Positions 23,407 through 37,106 of a stretch of DNA of 64,000 nt are shown here, one piece after another (the stretch's first letter is position 1; every line of letters starts with the position of its first letter). The translations under genes were made by a program, and so were the position numbers. The DNA lies in assembly GCA_947034885.2 (NCBI GenBank), contig OX344758.2, forward strand, positions 8,434,501-8,498,500, written 5' to 3'. Origin of the DNA: Thuidium tamariscinum. Taxonomy: Eukaryota; Streptophyta; Bryopsida; Hypnales; Thuidiaceae. The notes under the pieces are model-generated. The model saw nothing but the letters and a program-made list of their open reading frames with translations, was not told the origin of the DNA and ran no database searches.

Positions 23407-26400
23407 ATGCAGTTCGCCAAGCTTGACGATTCACCCATGTTCAGGAAGCAGGTAAATATATGGCTAGCCCTTCCAGATGGGGGAATGCACTCTTCTTTGA
23501 GTTTCGTGGTCTTTGTATGCTGCTAGAACAACGTCGAAAGAATTTCAATCTGAAGTTTTGTGCTGATTTGAACATCATGGGTGACAGCTTCAGGCTCTTG
23601 AGGAAAGTGCAGAGGCACTGAGGGAGCGATGTCAACGGTTCTATAAAGGGTGTCGCAAGTACACGTATGATTTTCAGCCATGACCTCACAAGTGCCTGTT
23701 AGCTCAGAGTAGTTACTGATGTGGTTCAGTCTGTTCTATATACCGTATTTTGGCATTTGTGGGCTTTCTGGTGTTGGGAAAGTGAAGGAAATGGGAAAAA
23801 CATTTTTGTCTTGAATTTTATTAATGTGTGGTTTGTTGTACCACAGAGACGGGTTGGGAGAAGCGCACGATGGTGACATTGCTTTCGCAAATGCTCTGGA
23901 GACCTTTGGAGGAGGCCATGATGATCCCATTAGTGTAGCTGTTGGAGGTTCTTCTTCTGCACTATTCTTATGCTACAATCTTTTGAATATTAAACGAATT
24001 ATTGAAAGTTTAGTGGTACCAGCTTTAGCAATTTAATCGTTACCACGAGACTTCTGGCCTCCTCCCAATTCATTTGATCGACCATGGCTTCTTGTTCAAT
24101 CATTTTGGAACTGGTACACAATTGGCAAATTGTTGTTCCTTTTATTCTGTGCCCCTCTTCCGGATCACCTTCTCGTCTGCATGTCTCGTCTTTTGTCTAT
24201 TGGAGGCTGTATTTTACATTTCATTGGTTGCACCTACAATTTGTCTTCTTTGCACACAGGGTCTGCTGCATGGTAGGTGAATTTTCAAGATTAACTTTGA
24301 ATAATTATATAATTTGAATAAAAAATTTGGAACTCATTGACTGGTTAGATCCGTTGACAGTAATCTACACTTTTGAATTACATAGGCGTCATTTGTTGCA
24401 TTTGGATACAATAATGATTATGCTCAGATGAATTCTTGTGGATAGGCTGAAAACAACCAGATACAATCATGTGGACCAAATAATGCTCATGTGTGGAAAT
24501 GTTTGGTGTGTTTCACTAAGTTGGATGTAAGAAAAAGTTCCTCGACCTCCGTGTTATTTGAGAGATCTGTTATAAAACTTAAATCTAGTGCCCAAGTTTG
24601 GGAGGGCAAACTCGCTTTTATACAATAACTTATTATTCGATGTTGGTGTCCATTTTTGAGTTGAAATATACCACTTACCTGTGGATTGTGTTCATTTCAC
24701 TTGCGGGCTAACAAGAGCTGTAAAACAGTCTCACTTAATCTGAGAATTGGATTGTTTCATCTTAACTTTGATTTGTTGCCCGTTTAGTAGCAAACTTCTT
24801 CTATTGATGTTGTCTATTCTACTCATTGATTGTTGCTGAATTTTTTTGATCTTGGATTTTTGTCAGGACCTGTGATGACAAGATTCACTATTGCGCTCAG
24901 GGAAATAGGAACGTACAAGGAAGTCCTTCGTTCACAGGTGCTTCAGAGCTGCCATATTTCTCGCTTAATTTGGATAGGGTACTTGCGTTTGAATTTGTCA
25001 TGTGTCCAGTAATCGTATGATGTGTTTGGTACTTTTGAACTTCGTCCACAAAAGTGTTGCGGGAGTGGCATCTAGGCACTAAGTGGTATTGATCATAATG
25101 TGAGGAATTATTGATCTTTCATAGGTGGAGCACATGCTGAATGATCGTTTGACGCAGTTTGTGAGTATCGATCTTCAAGACGTTAAGGTTCGTTCCATTG
25201 ATTCAAAAAATTAATACTAGAATTATCACTTGGTTATTTCTGTATATTGACTGGTTTTATGTACCAGGAAGCATTTATTGCTATCAATTTTGTGTTCATA
25301 ATGACTTGTTTGCTGACTTTTGTTTGTCTTTGATTGCAGAATGTTAAGGTTGGTGAGGAGCTTCGGATTTAACATACAATGGGCTGTTTATTCTTTGTAC
25401 CTGTGCTTACTGCCTGTTTATCTTATGCATTTATCTTTGCACTTCTCTGCTGTGGATTGAAATCAAAATCAGTTGTTGTGCCTGGCATCTGTGGCTTGTT
25501 TTGGAGTCTAAGCTTTTCCGCTCCTTATTCTGGACAGTTGCCGTCTTCTTTATGCTGTAGTTATGGAGACCTTATGAAACAATTGATAGTATAGACTGAA
25601 AAGACTGTTAGTCATTCATGTGGGGCCTGGCTCTCAATTTCTTTATTCTCCAGTTCTTTCTACGTGTCTACTGTCATAAGGTCCTGCCTCTAGTCTCGTA
25701 AGTGTTGAATGAAACTTGCGACTCTTACGGTGCATTATTAAAGTGAGGCTAAGAAATTAATTTAACCAATTTCCACAATGTGCTGACGGTTGACATGGAA
25801 TGTTATCTCTAACTTTAGGAATTGAATCTACAGGAACTTAGAAAGCGCTTTGACAAAGCCAGTGTACATTATGACCAGGTACTGTCACATCTTTTCTTCT
25901 ATCTATGTCGTATTTATTGTGCAGTTTGTACAATAAACTCGGTGTCTCGGTAGATGACGTCCGTATTGCGCGAAGTATCCTAAGCGTGTACCGTATTCTG
26001 GGATAATTTTTAGCTGCTTGTTTAACACCTTTCCCAGAGAAAATTGGTTCGATTTTCTTGATGGTATCTTGATACTAGTTAGTGCCTAATTCAGTGTGTA
26101 CTGTTAAGAGTAAGAGAACGTACTAAAAGTAAGTGCTCAAATCTTTTCATGGTCGAGTATATTCATTTGAGCTGAACTTGTAGTATATCTAATCCATACA
26201 GGTGCGGGAAAAGTTTTTATCTTTGAAGAAGGATGCCAAGCCAGAGATCGTTGTGGAGTTTGAGGAGGTAAATTGGTGCTCATCTTGGTTACACCTGGAT
26301 AGTCTATTCTTGAGATCAAGTATTTCCTGAAGAGATTCTAGTGGAAAGTCTCTCCAGTTGTCAGATATACTGATAATTCTTTTGTAAATTAAAAACTTAC

Positions 26401-29400
26401 AGCATTCTTTAAAGAAAATTTGTATAATAAAAATGATAAGAATAATAGAAATCAATCAATTAATTATTCTTATTCTTATTCTTATTCTTATTATAATGCT
26501 TTGTTTTCATTTTCCCAGGATTTGCGAAATGTGAAGTCACAATTTGAGCAAGCTCGATTCAATCTGGTATTCCCTCTTGGAAGTCATGAAATGGCGTTGA
26601 TATATTTCCTCCCTATAATTTACAATCTAGCTCTCATTTGCTCCTAGTATTGGCAAGCCTGTCTGTTCGCTGGGATTTGAAGTGCAGTTGAGCTTTTGAC
26701 ACTATCTTCACATCAGATGACGGCTTTATCCAACATCGAGGCAAAGAAAAAATTTGAGTTTCTTGAAGCTGTGAGTGGCTCTATGGACGCTCATCTCCGC
26801 TACTTCAAGCAGGTAATTGTTCTAACTTTGCCCATGGAGCACCCGGGTGCGTCAAGCTGGCTTGTCAAGGGTCTTCATTTCTTCAGGGTAGGTAATTATT
26901 AAATTGCCTAGTAGATTTTTAATTTTAACATATTGGAGATTGTTTTTATTTCGACACAGGGCTACGAGTTATTGCATCAAATGGAACCTTACATTCACCA
27001 GGTAAACCTGCCAATCTTTTTGCTCTATCTTTCCATAATCTTCTTTCTTCATGCATGTAAAACAAAAGCTGATCTAATATCATGTGCATTCTTCATTCTG
27101 GAAGCTTCTGCCAGTGTGATTACTTTCGTGCTTGTGGGAGCTAATTGTAGCTGCAAATCATACGTGGTTTTTTATTTGATGCGATGGGCCAGGTACTTAC
27201 ATATGCGCAGCAGTCACGGGAAAGGGCCAACTCTGAGCAGGTATTACTTGCAGACCGTATGCAGGAGTATCGGCGACAAATGGAGAGAGATAATCAACGC
27301 TCATTTAGTGATATCGATGCATCCCCAGGTGGCGATGGACTCCAAGCTGTTGGCCGGAGTTCACACAAGATGATAGAAGCTGTAATGCAGTCCACTCCAA
27401 GAGGAAAGGTAGAATTCAAGCACGAAGTCCTACATAAGCAGTTTTCTATGATTTGGCTAGAAGCTGCGAGCTGAACATTCTTTATTGTTTTGAAGATACA
27501 AACCATCAAGCAAGGGTACATTTTGAAGCGATCCTCGAATTTGAGAGGCGATTGGAAGCGGAGGTTTTTTGTACTGGATAGTAGAGGAATGCTATATTAT
27601 TACCGAAAACAATGGGGCAAACCAACAGTAAGTGGAGTCCTTTCAAACCCAGTTTCCTAACAGCTCTTTAGTAAGTATTTTGTTATGTCGCAGTTCTCAT
27701 TGTTAGACATTTTGCATACATCATTTTTCTTTGCTAGGTTCTTAACATTTTGAGCAAGTATTTACTTATGTGCTAATATAATTGTCAACTCACAGGATGA
27801 CAAAACGATCGCCCACCATACTGTGAATCTGCTAACTTCTACAATTAAGATCGATGCAGAGCAATCGGACCTTCGATTTTGTTTTCGTATAATATCACCA
27901 TCGAAAACTTTTACACTCCAGGTGTTACGTCTATCCTTCAGCCTATCCTGTGATTTAGGCCTAATTTTTTCATTGCTTAATTGATGCTGATGTTGTTTCT
28001 GCATCTGTCTTCAGGCAGAAAACGCAATCGACAGAATGGACTGGATGGATAAGATCACTGGAGTGATTGCATCCCTTTTAAACAACCAAGTTCCAGATGA
28101 TGTAAGTGGTAGATCATTGTGTACCTTTTCTGACAATTAAGCTTTTGACAATGGGAGGGGTGTTTGTTCCAACTCACATGACTGTAATTTGGAGTGACCA
28201 GACTTAACAGAAGCAACTGGATTTGTTTTGAAGTTTTTATTAGATTGCGATTTGGATTCTCACGATCTCTTGAACATGTGCCAGCGGCCATATCGAAGTC
28301 CAATGGGGGTTCACCAACGGACAGGCAGTGAGAGTAGTACATTGAGTGCAGCATCCTCAGAGTATGATGGTGGTGAAGACACATCAGCTTTAAGGGTGCA
28401 CTCGAGTGGTTCACGCCGAGATCACATACCTCGACGCGCCCCGAAACCTCAAGTAAAACCCCTGGATGTGTTGCAGAGAGTACCCGGCAATTGTGTTTGC
28501 GCTGATTGTGGTGCCAATGACCCAGATTGGGCTTCGTTGAACTTGGGAATTCTGCTCTGTATAGAGTGCTCAGGGGTGCACAGAAACCTCAGTGTGCAAA
28601 TTTCTAAGGTAGGATGAACTTGATTTCTGTATCTTTTATGAGAGTGTATCATCTGGTTAAATGTTCTTTGCAAGACCTTGTTTGTTTAGAGAGCTTTTGT
28701 TGACTAAGTTTCATGATGGGAAGGTACGATATACTCACAGTTTATTAGCAAGCAACGAAGTCAGCGTGATATATGAAAGAAAGTACCTGCCATAATATTC
28801 CTTGTACTTGATGTGTCTGATTAAAGTGATGCATCTCTATGGTATTCTGTCGTTTCACACAATCCTTGTATTGTTGACAGGTTCGATCATTGACACTGGA
28901 TGTTAGAGTTTGGGAGCCTTCTGTAATGAGATATTTTCAGTCTGTTGGTAACACATATGCCAACACAATCTGGGAAGAACTTTTGGCTTCGGAATCGATA
29001 GACTCGGAGGAACTAGGCCAGAGGTGCGTATCCAATCATTCCGATCACTTTAATGCTGTTCCTTCCGTTTTCCGCGTCTGAGATTTCTGATCACTATTGT
29101 GGTGTTGAATCTTTTCAGCAGAGGTACTGGTGATGACAGAAATGGATATAGCAGAGACTTGAAAGGAGTGAAACCAGAAGCCAATGACCCAATCGCTGTC
29201 AAGGAAAAGTTCATTCACGCAAAGGTTTGTTCAGTTGACTATAAAAACAAGTTGATGGCGCTCTTTTTTGTTTTTGTTTCACGATTTTGGCACGGCTTCT
29301 ATTACTGTGACCATTGTGGAGATGAATCGGGGTCCAATTTTTCCATTTGTTTGTGATTCTCTCCTTCTTTTTGTCACCATCTGTTGCTCACGAGCTACTC

Positions 29401-30644
29401 GAATCTTGAAAACTGCTCTTCCTTCGATATAGGTGCTGTTAACGGTATTATTGGTTAAGGTGAATATACTATTTCACTAGATCATCTTCCCTTTACTGTT
29501 CACAACTTCACTGTTTAAGCTGTTGTAATCAATTTACACAAAGAAGTTTCTTTTATTTTTTACCGAGAGTTATATTTGATTACTTGGGAAGAACCTCTCC
29601 GAGCTTTGATCGCTGGCATGTACGGTAATCCAGATTGTCTTCTCTCTAACTTGATTTCTCCGGTGATTGCTTGCGCAGTATGTTGAGAAAAGATTCGTAC
29701 GGAAGTTAAAGATCAAATCAGGGACTCCTTCAGTGGCACGACTAATATGGGATGCTGTTTCAAGTAATAGGCTGCCTGTAGTTCTCCGATTATTAATTAC
29801 TGCAGATGCCAACGTCAATACAACTTTTGAGCAAGCCATGGGTGCCACTGAGTCGTCTCGGTCTCCTCTAGCAAGTCTTGCAGGTGCGCTTTCAAGGAAG
29901 GGTTTTGTTTCTTCAAGTTCTCGTAGCAACTGGAGTGGACCTCTCCTCTCGTCTCACAATGCGCCACGACCCCGCTCAGCAATTTCAAGCCCATTGCGAG
30001 GTCAAGACCGGACGGAGGGTTCAAGTTCTAGCGAGCTGTCTATTGCCGACACGAGAGATTTGCAGGGTTGCAGTTTATTGCACATTGCCTGTCAGATAGG
30101 GGAACTGAGTTTAGTTGAGCTACTACTTCAACATGGTGCACAAGTTAATGCTATTGATTCACTTGGTCGAACATCTCTTCATCATTGTGTCTTAAATGGG
30201 AGGAATTCTTGTGCAAAGCTCCTTCTCACAAGGTACAAATTACACAACCTGTTTTATTTCTTTATTTTACGAGGACTATCCAATTTCTATGGAAGTAGAA
30301 ACTTGCAGAAACAGGTTCATGTTGCGCTATTTATGGTATCAACCTGCTATCCTCCATCATACTGCATTGATGACCTGCCTGAGGATGCTCCAAACGAGAT
30401 CGTTTCTGATCATACTCTGACTAGCAGTTAATGCTGGAGTACTCCCAGCTGCTAATCTTGGCGTACAAAACGCCAACATTAAGTGCTCTCAGTCCTCTCA
30501 TATCCTGGGAATTTTCTGGTATGCAGAGGATCAAAGCCTGGCGTATCAGACTGTACTGGGAAAACGCCGCTTGAGATAGCAGTGGAGAAATGTGCCGTAA
30601 CCGATGAAGAATTATTTTTGATGCTCTCTGAACCGGACAGATGA
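23407..30644 (+). CDS. ARF GTPase-activating protein with BAR, PH, ArfGAP and ankyrin domains (AGD1-4/VAN3 class)
   Basis: It activates GTP hydrolysis on ARF GTPases in vesicle trafficking at trans-Golgi, endosome and plasma membrane. Nineteen exons with GT-AG borders join in frame: 23407-23451, 23588-23664, 23847-23947, 24867-24937, 25125-25187, 25834-25878, 26202-26267, 26519-26566, 26717-26812, 26960-27001, 27193-27408, 27496-27627, 27796-27921, 28015-28101, 28285-28608, 28881-29023, 29119-29224, 29679-30232, 30527-30644. Sum is 2,460 nt, 819 residues, near the ~830 of Arabidopsis AGD3. BAR region covers residues ~5-225; PH ~294-400 ([20 protein letters not shown]); ArfGAP zinc finger Cys477, 480, 497, 500 with arginine finger Arg505; ankyrin repeats ~725-815. 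Start [13 protein letters not shown] matches the family N-terminus. In Arabidopsis, AGD3 (VAN3/SFC) acts in vein patterning and auxin transport; that role is not implied here. Exon 17 has a tandem NAGNAG acceptor. Confidence 0.95.
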
Positions 30645-31900
30645 AGCTGTTCTGATGCACTTTGTGATCGACTCTCAAGTGTATTTACTGGTTATTTTCA
30701 GAATTCCCCGTCTTCCTTTGTGAATATTTTTAGTGTTTTCTTGTAGCATATTGTCATTATCAAGATAGTGAGACATGGAACTGATGCAAAACAGAACATG
30801 CCAGTGGATATGTAAGAACCGTTTAGTATTCAGATTGGATTGAGATTTCTGGAAAACTGGTTTAGTACAAACAGGAAGTTGACTGCTTGACTTAAGATAG
30901 TTCCTCAGTTTAGTTCCAAAGTTGAGGATTCGCGTGTTTTTGTTTTGCTTTAGGTAGTCTCTCAGTTGGAATTATCCAACTCACCAGGCTTTGCATAGAT
31001 AGTTTTCCAATCTGATTACAGCTTGGAAATGTTGAGAGTTGCAGATTTCCTCATTTGTAGGAAAAGTTAGAGAAATGGTAACTTCGTCACTTAGCCCCAT
31101 TGTATTATCGTAGGACCTGGGTCATGTAAATCGAACAACTGAAACCAGTAGCCTGGTTCCTCGGTTATGGTCACTTTCCAATGGTTTGATCTTCACATGT
31201 TCTCTTCCTGGATCATTATTATCAACTTGGACATCTAAGAATATATAGTTGGTTTCTGATTAGGCAGTCGGATCAGATATGGTAGGATTTGCATGTTTTG
31301 TTTGGTAAAGCTTTTTTTCCCATGGATATGGCAACGAATATGTGAAACTGTGAGATGCTTGTGCAGGGGTAGAGTTTTAGGTGAAGCTTGAATGTATAGA
31401 GGATGAAGTCAACCGACCAAATTCTTTTGGAAACACAGGGCCGCTTCCAATGGACTTAAATTTATTTTGGTGAAGGTTAAGCCATACCTTTGCAGTAAAT
31501 TCAAGTGTATAATTAGAGTTAGGGCACAGAATATCCCATTTTCGCATAACAAAAATCGGTTTTGATTTCGGCGAAATTTGGTTATGGTGAGAGTTGCTTC
31601 TGATGATTTTGATAATTGAAGAAGGATTTGAAATGTCAAGATGTGTTTGATGGTGTGTTTTCATTTTTTCAAAGATCACTTGACCAAATGTTTGACTTTG
31701 AGCAAAAAGAAACCCATGCCAAAAAGAACTAAGAACCAAACACATTTTAGAAACCACTGAGATACATGAAAAACAATGTCTTTCTAGATAACCGGTAGTA
31801 TTCATTAATATAAACTTGTGTAAACAGTTCACAGTGCTGCACATAATCTGTTACGTGCTTGGTGTTGATGTGCTTCAGATTTTACTAAAATGCTTTTTGC
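30645..31900. other. 3' flank of the ARF-GAP gene; nothing else recognised
   Basis: AT-rich sequence follows the ARF-GAP stop codon and should contain its 3' UTR. I cannot place the poly(A) site with confidence. ORFs on the minus strand at 31,377-31,844 have no recognisable domain and are not supported by splice structure. Confidence 0.4.
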
Positions 31901-31921
31901 ATCCATCAAGTGTTGAGCCCA

Positions 31922-33028
31922 TCAAGATTTCACCCATTTCATGACATTGTCGAAGAGCTCGGCTGATTCTTGCCGCTTTTTTAGGGTTAAGGGTAGAGGG
32001 TTTAGGCCGATGCGTCGAGTCGAACAAAGCTGAAAGCGGTCTGTGTCCCTTGTCATGGTAGCAGAAAGAAACACATGCCTTTCTCCAGGAAGCTCATGAA
32101 GTTGCACCAAGTCAGTGGGCCCTGCCAACCATTTATCAACACCACAAATGATGCATATGAGCTTTGGAATCACAGACTGGAGGCGAGTTTTAGCAGATGA
32201 CTAAAATTAATTGCTGTCTTACTCTTGTAGACCTGAAAGTGCACAGAAGCACATTGAGCTTCTATCTGACAGATAGAACTTGAAATAGAAAAATGCTTCC
32301 GAAAGATGAGTTCACGCACGTGCTTCTATATCAGTTGCTGCAAGTAAAGAGACGCACACCAATTTTCGCCGGCTTGCCGAATGTGCGTGGGTCCGCGGTA
32401 TCCTGGCGGGACATCCGAGAGCTTGAAACCCCAGTTGTCAGGCAAGTCTCGTGCCATGCCAAACCCGCTCTGCTTCATTGCATTAATATTATCTCTGTAA
32501 TGCAAGCAAACAGCCTGCATAAATGAGAAGCTATGGTTCTGGAGGCTATATCTCTTTTCAGTGCAGCTACAAAGCACTTCAGCATAATACAGAGTGCAGC
32601 TGCACTGTAAATGTAGCTTATTCATATCAGGGACTTGTCTACGTTTTCGAGTAGCCACAAACACTGTACGTAAGAACGGTCTCACTTCACCAAAACTTAT
32701 ATTGATGCGATTGGCCTCCTTCCCCTTCGGTCCAGAGACAATCCATATCCTTAAGTCTTAGTGATGCAATATATACTCGAATCTGTGCATTATAACAAAC
32801 AACATACGGAAAAACTGGAATTATTACCTGTGCATGAGACCCAATTGATCTGAGCAGAGGTGCGCAGATCAGGAGGAGAGAACCGCTCTTCTTACAATCT
32901 TCAACCCACCCTTTTCCAGCAGCTCTAACTGCAAGGCGAATGTAAGAATGGATCATCCACTGTGGGGCCACCGGCAACTGTGAAACATCATCCTCATTCG
33001 TCCTGAGAGCTCTGCCATCGCCGTCTTT
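31922..33028 (-). CDS. Unrecognised spliced coding region downstream of UVSSA
   Basis: I do not recognise this protein. Two exons join cleanly: 33,028-32,828 (67 codons; includes LPVAPQWMIHSYIRLAVRAA) and 32,514-32,326 (62 codons plus stop; includes DLPDNWGFKLSDVPPGYRGP). Both borders are GT-AG with matching phase 0. A third open block at 32,200-31,922 (92 codons plus stop; contains KLICIICGVDKWLAGPTDLV) begins after a TTTTAG acceptor, but I cannot connect it in frame past the stop at 32,326. It may be an alternative last exon. There is no clear start ATG in frame; the 5' end may lie in the 33,030-33,220 gap or be shared with the UVSSA transcript, whose stop codon is followed at once by a GTAATG donor-like site. 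The non-repetitive composition and exact phase argue for real coding sequence. Confidence 0.45.
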
Positions 33029-33218
33029 CTCTCAGTACCTGCACATAACACTCCGTAAACGTCAATAATCCTTCAGAGCAATGTTATTCTTGCAGGCTAC
33101 AAATCCTACAAATCCTAAATGACTGGACAATTTACCAGTAAGCACCGCTGACAACTAACTGTGTCGATACTCCAACTTGAACCCATACTTCACAAATGTT
33201 GATGCCGCGTACATTACC

Positions 33219-36200
33219 TCAGTTCCACTGGTTGGCAGCAGCATCCCGGTGTCTAGCCTCTTCTACCCTAGCAAGCTCATTCATTGCATTCTCACTCACT
33301 CGGCTATTGAGCAGCCTTTGAGCGATTCGATCCTTCACAGTAGGAGTTTTCTTCAGCAATGCAGTCAATCCACCTCGGGCTCTCTTCTTTCCTCCTCTCA
33401 TCTTGACATCATTGTCGAACTCTTCCCCAAAGGAATCCTGAAATCCTTGATGGCTACTTGCCAAAGCGGCATCTCTCAGTACTACCTGATTATGCTCTCT
33501 ATCTCTATTGGATTGTTTTCGCTTGACCATGACCCTATCTTCTCTTTTCTTTCTCACCTCAATTTCATCCCTCTCTCGCACATTTGCAATTGCTTGAATA
33601 GCCAACTCAGCAGCAGAAATGGATGACTCAGCACCCACAGATGGACTCGAAGCAGAATGAAAGCCTGATATACTGGCCTCTGTGAACTCTCCCATAGGCT
33701 CTTTCTCGGCTGGTTTGGACTTTACTTCATCAATTTCTGGAGTTCGCAGAGGGTGTCCATTTTCGTCGCGAGGGATGATGGGACCGTGAAGTGGGCACCG
33801 GCGAATGTCCCGTCGAGGGCAAAGACCTCCCTTCTTTAATGGTGCTCGACATGGAGTGATTTCTCTTTCAGGGGGTTTGTAAAAAGAAGAACGAACATTC
33901 ATTTCCGCAACCTTCTCAACTGGAATCATTGCCTCACTGTCAAATCTACCCCAGTGATTTTCCATCTCCAAACCCCGCTGATTGGCGGGAACGTCGCTCT
34001 TTGAACCCCAACTGTCCAGGAATGCACCGTAAGAAAGCACAGGGGCCTTTTCTAACAACTCTGCTCTTGGACCGGCAACCACTTTTTCCTCGTTTGCTCC
34101 AGGTTGAGTAACTAGAGGTAAAATGCTTGGTTCCTTATTTCTCGGAACAGACTTTTCGGAATCTGCAGTCCAGAATTCACGTTAGAGATTGAAAATGGTT
34201 TGAGCAATGTGGTCCTAAGTCGTTGGTGAACATTATAGCTCGTTCAACTGATTCCAGGCTCACCTACAAATACTAATCTTTCGCTCAGTCAAAATACATA
34301 CGTACAAAGTCAAGTAAAATAGAGCAAAGTCTTCAAATGTTACCAAATAAGGGTCTGAAGGTCAAAACAACACAGTTTCAACCCTCAAATCCGCTGGGCC
34401 ACTTACCTGAGACTTGTTCAAACACGATTTGCAGGAAACAAAACAAAATCTCACCTTTTACAGTAATGACGGCATGTGAAGGAGTTGCAGATTCATCAGG
34501 AGCCTTGTACGCCTCCATGTCTCCTGCCTCCCAAATTATATCCTCATCGTCAACTTCGCCAAGTGTAGACCCGCTTGCCGAAGCTCTTTCCGTACGATCA
34601 ATTCCTAAGCTTTCGCACTTGGTGAGGGAATCCAGCAGTTGTGTACGCAAGTCAATTACCTCTTTTAGCAAGGTATCTCTAGGTCGACTATCCGAAGGAT
34701 CCACCCGCATCAGAACCGATAGCCATTCCTGGGTGGCTCTAAGATGATTTAAATCCACTAATTTATGAAGGTCCCGAAGAGTATCAAATACTGCTGAATT
34801 ATCTGTGGTTTCTTTCTGCATCAATCGGATGAACTCTTTAGGCCCACTCCATAACAAGAGACATTATCAATTTCAAGGGCAGTCAATTTCTCCATCAGGT
34901 AAGTTTCCATGTGACAGCACGTTCTCTCAGCACAGAACATCCACTTCAAGAGAATGCGAAAACTTCATAAAGAAATGCATACCGGTTTCTCAGAAACAGC
35001 GACCTCGACAGGAGCCTCCTCATGAAGTTGCCGCCTCAGACTGGAATCACCATATTCTTCATATTCATCCTCATCTCCAAATTCAAGAGTCTCCAGACCT
35101 GCCTCCAGAACAGGTTCATTGCTTTCTGGTGCCGACACAATCTCCGGCTCAAGTATCTGGCAGCATTCAGCTATTTCGTTCAGGGTTGATTGAACTTCTG
35201 CTCTCAGTTCAGGGAAATCTTGGCGTAACCTCTCATACTTCTTCTGGATCAGTGCCTAGATACAAGATTTCAAATACTCAGATACAGATAAGTAGAAAAT
35301 AAACCAAACGTATTCCGACAAAACTACAAACCCCTGCATAATCCTATCCTGAAAGATTTTCTCAAACACATAAAAGTAGGCGGCACTCAAATGTACTAGA
35401 GAACACGCCACTTGCTGAGTCACACCTGTGTTCTTGCAAGTTTTTCTTGTCGCTGCTGCTCCGCCAACGCAGCTGCTGCCCTAACATTGGGAAACTGCAG
35501 CCTAAGGGTCTTTTTCAAATATTCGTACCCCAAACGGACTTGCTTGTAGTGCAGACCGAAGGAGTCGTTCCACTTCTCTACAAGTTCCATGCTTGTGGTT
35601 CTCAGCAAGGCAGCTCGATCTGGAGGCTTTGGAAGAGGGTAGTCGTCTCTGTACCCAATCGTGAGAAGCATAAACGTCTCGAATTTTGGAACTAATAGAG
35701 ACCGGAAAAGCTTCGACCGCATGAATAGCTCATCAATAAGTAGAACTGCGAGGAAGCGCACCTGTCAAGAGACTCTTTTCATCAGCACCTTGAACGGAGC
35801 TTTCAACAATCCGTGATTAAGTGAGCACCTTTGAACGTTAGGTCTGAGCATGATGTGAACAGAAAAATGCGTAAAGCCGAAAGATCTTCCTAGCCACATA
35901 AAATTCTTCACAATTCAAATAATCTTGCTTGACTTCTAAATCAGACACTCTCCTCTTGGCAATCGAGGCCGAACTTACGCTTCGTCAATAAGGCTCAGCA
36001 CACTGCTAAGACCTAATTCCGGATTTCCAATTCTAAGATACTGCAGAAATTAAGCTAGTGCGTGGATAATGATTTTTCTGAAATAAATCCCTGATCCTCG
36101 TCAATTAGATTACACATTGAAGACAATTTCAATGAATTGACAATCAAGAAGACTCCTGAAAACACTGTACTCCCTAACGTAAATTGCTCGACTTCACAAA

Positions 36201-36572
36201 CAAAGGCACGGCAGATCATCTCGCGGTTCGTCGGATTATTCATTCCTCAAAAAGTAAGATTCGAAATCATATTAATGAAACCTAACTCTGCAATTCCACA
36301 AAGATACCACAGATAAATCCGAAAATAAAATTTCACACCTGCGAGTGATTTTTTTTCAGCTTGTCGAACAAGGTGTCGAAGGCGGTGAGCACGTTTGCGT
36401 CGGAAGAGCGCACCAGAGCTTTTACGGATTGCAGCAATCCCAGGTCCAAGCTTTTCTCAGGCGACACAGTGGCTTCCTCAATCAGGTCCACAAGCCTGCG
36501 TCGGTCTCGAAGCTCCTCTCCAGCTTCCATAACTACAGTTCGCTTGTTCTGTTTACGTTCCACCATAGACAT
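33219..36572 (-). CDS. UVSSA: UV-stimulated scaffold protein A (UVSSA) homologue
   Basis: UVSSA acts in transcription-coupled nucleotide excision repair: with CSA, CSB and USP7 it works at RNA polymerase II stalled at lesions and recruits TFIIH. Five coding exons: 36572-36339, 35761-35426, 35255-34983, 34833-34455, 34162-33219. They sum to 2,166 nt, giving 721 residues against about 709 in human UVSSA. The N-terminal VHS-like region covers residues ~15-190 (RFLAVLLIDELFMRSKLFRS; LLRTTSMELVEKWNDSFGLH). The C-terminal DUF2043 part carries the zinc motif Cys512, Cys522, Cys530, His533 within ITPCRAPLKKGGLCPRRD and CPLHGPIIPRDENG. The extreme C-terminus, ELARVEEARHRDAAANQWN, is family-like. An acidic stretch follows residue 230. 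The exon 4 acceptor (AAGAG at 34,834) is the least certain border. A second Met lies 14 residues in. The 5' leader probably extends to about 37,000. Confidence 0.93.
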
Positions 36573-37095
36573 CGAACAATTGTGATTACCATATGCACAA
36601 AATCCTCACTGACTTATGAATGATGGCTAGATTTCGATAATAAGTCTCTGATAAATCGCCGAACATCCATCTGTAAAGGATCGCTCTGACAAGATTTGTA
36701 AGGGTTTCCGGGCAACCACCGCATTCCGTTACAACTTGTGATCTACAACACCTCCATATCACCCCGAATTTCAATTCGCAATACGAATGCCAATATAAAA
36801 AATGTGACATACACAAGTAGAGAAAGTTAATGAAACGCTCGCGATACTTACCGGCAAGAGTACAATCAGCTTTGTCGCCGTCCGACTTCACCGGGACCTC
36901 CGTACGTCGCAAATGAATTCTCCACCAAATCGAAACCCTACTTCTTCTATTCTACGAAATCCATCACTCACTCCAGGAAAATCGAATAAAGCCTCGACCA
37001 AATTGAAACCCTAATTTAGGCCCATTCGACAGAGTAACGACGGAAAACCCTTCACCAAGTTGCGAAATTTCCCGCTTTGTTTTCACCATTCGGTA
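36573..37095 (-). promoter_or_regulatory. Leader/promoter region of the UVSSA homologue
   Basis: Reading on the minus strand, this stretch contains two AAACCCTA/AACCCTA runs (36,944-36,951 and 37,005-37,012 on the plus strand, where they read AAACCCTA), a motif common near plant transcription start sites. It also contains a GTAAGTATCG donor-like site near 36,850, so a non-coding 5' exon and intron are likely. No TATA box is evident. Confidence 0.35.
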
Positions 37096-37106
37096 AATTA
37101 ATGTAA

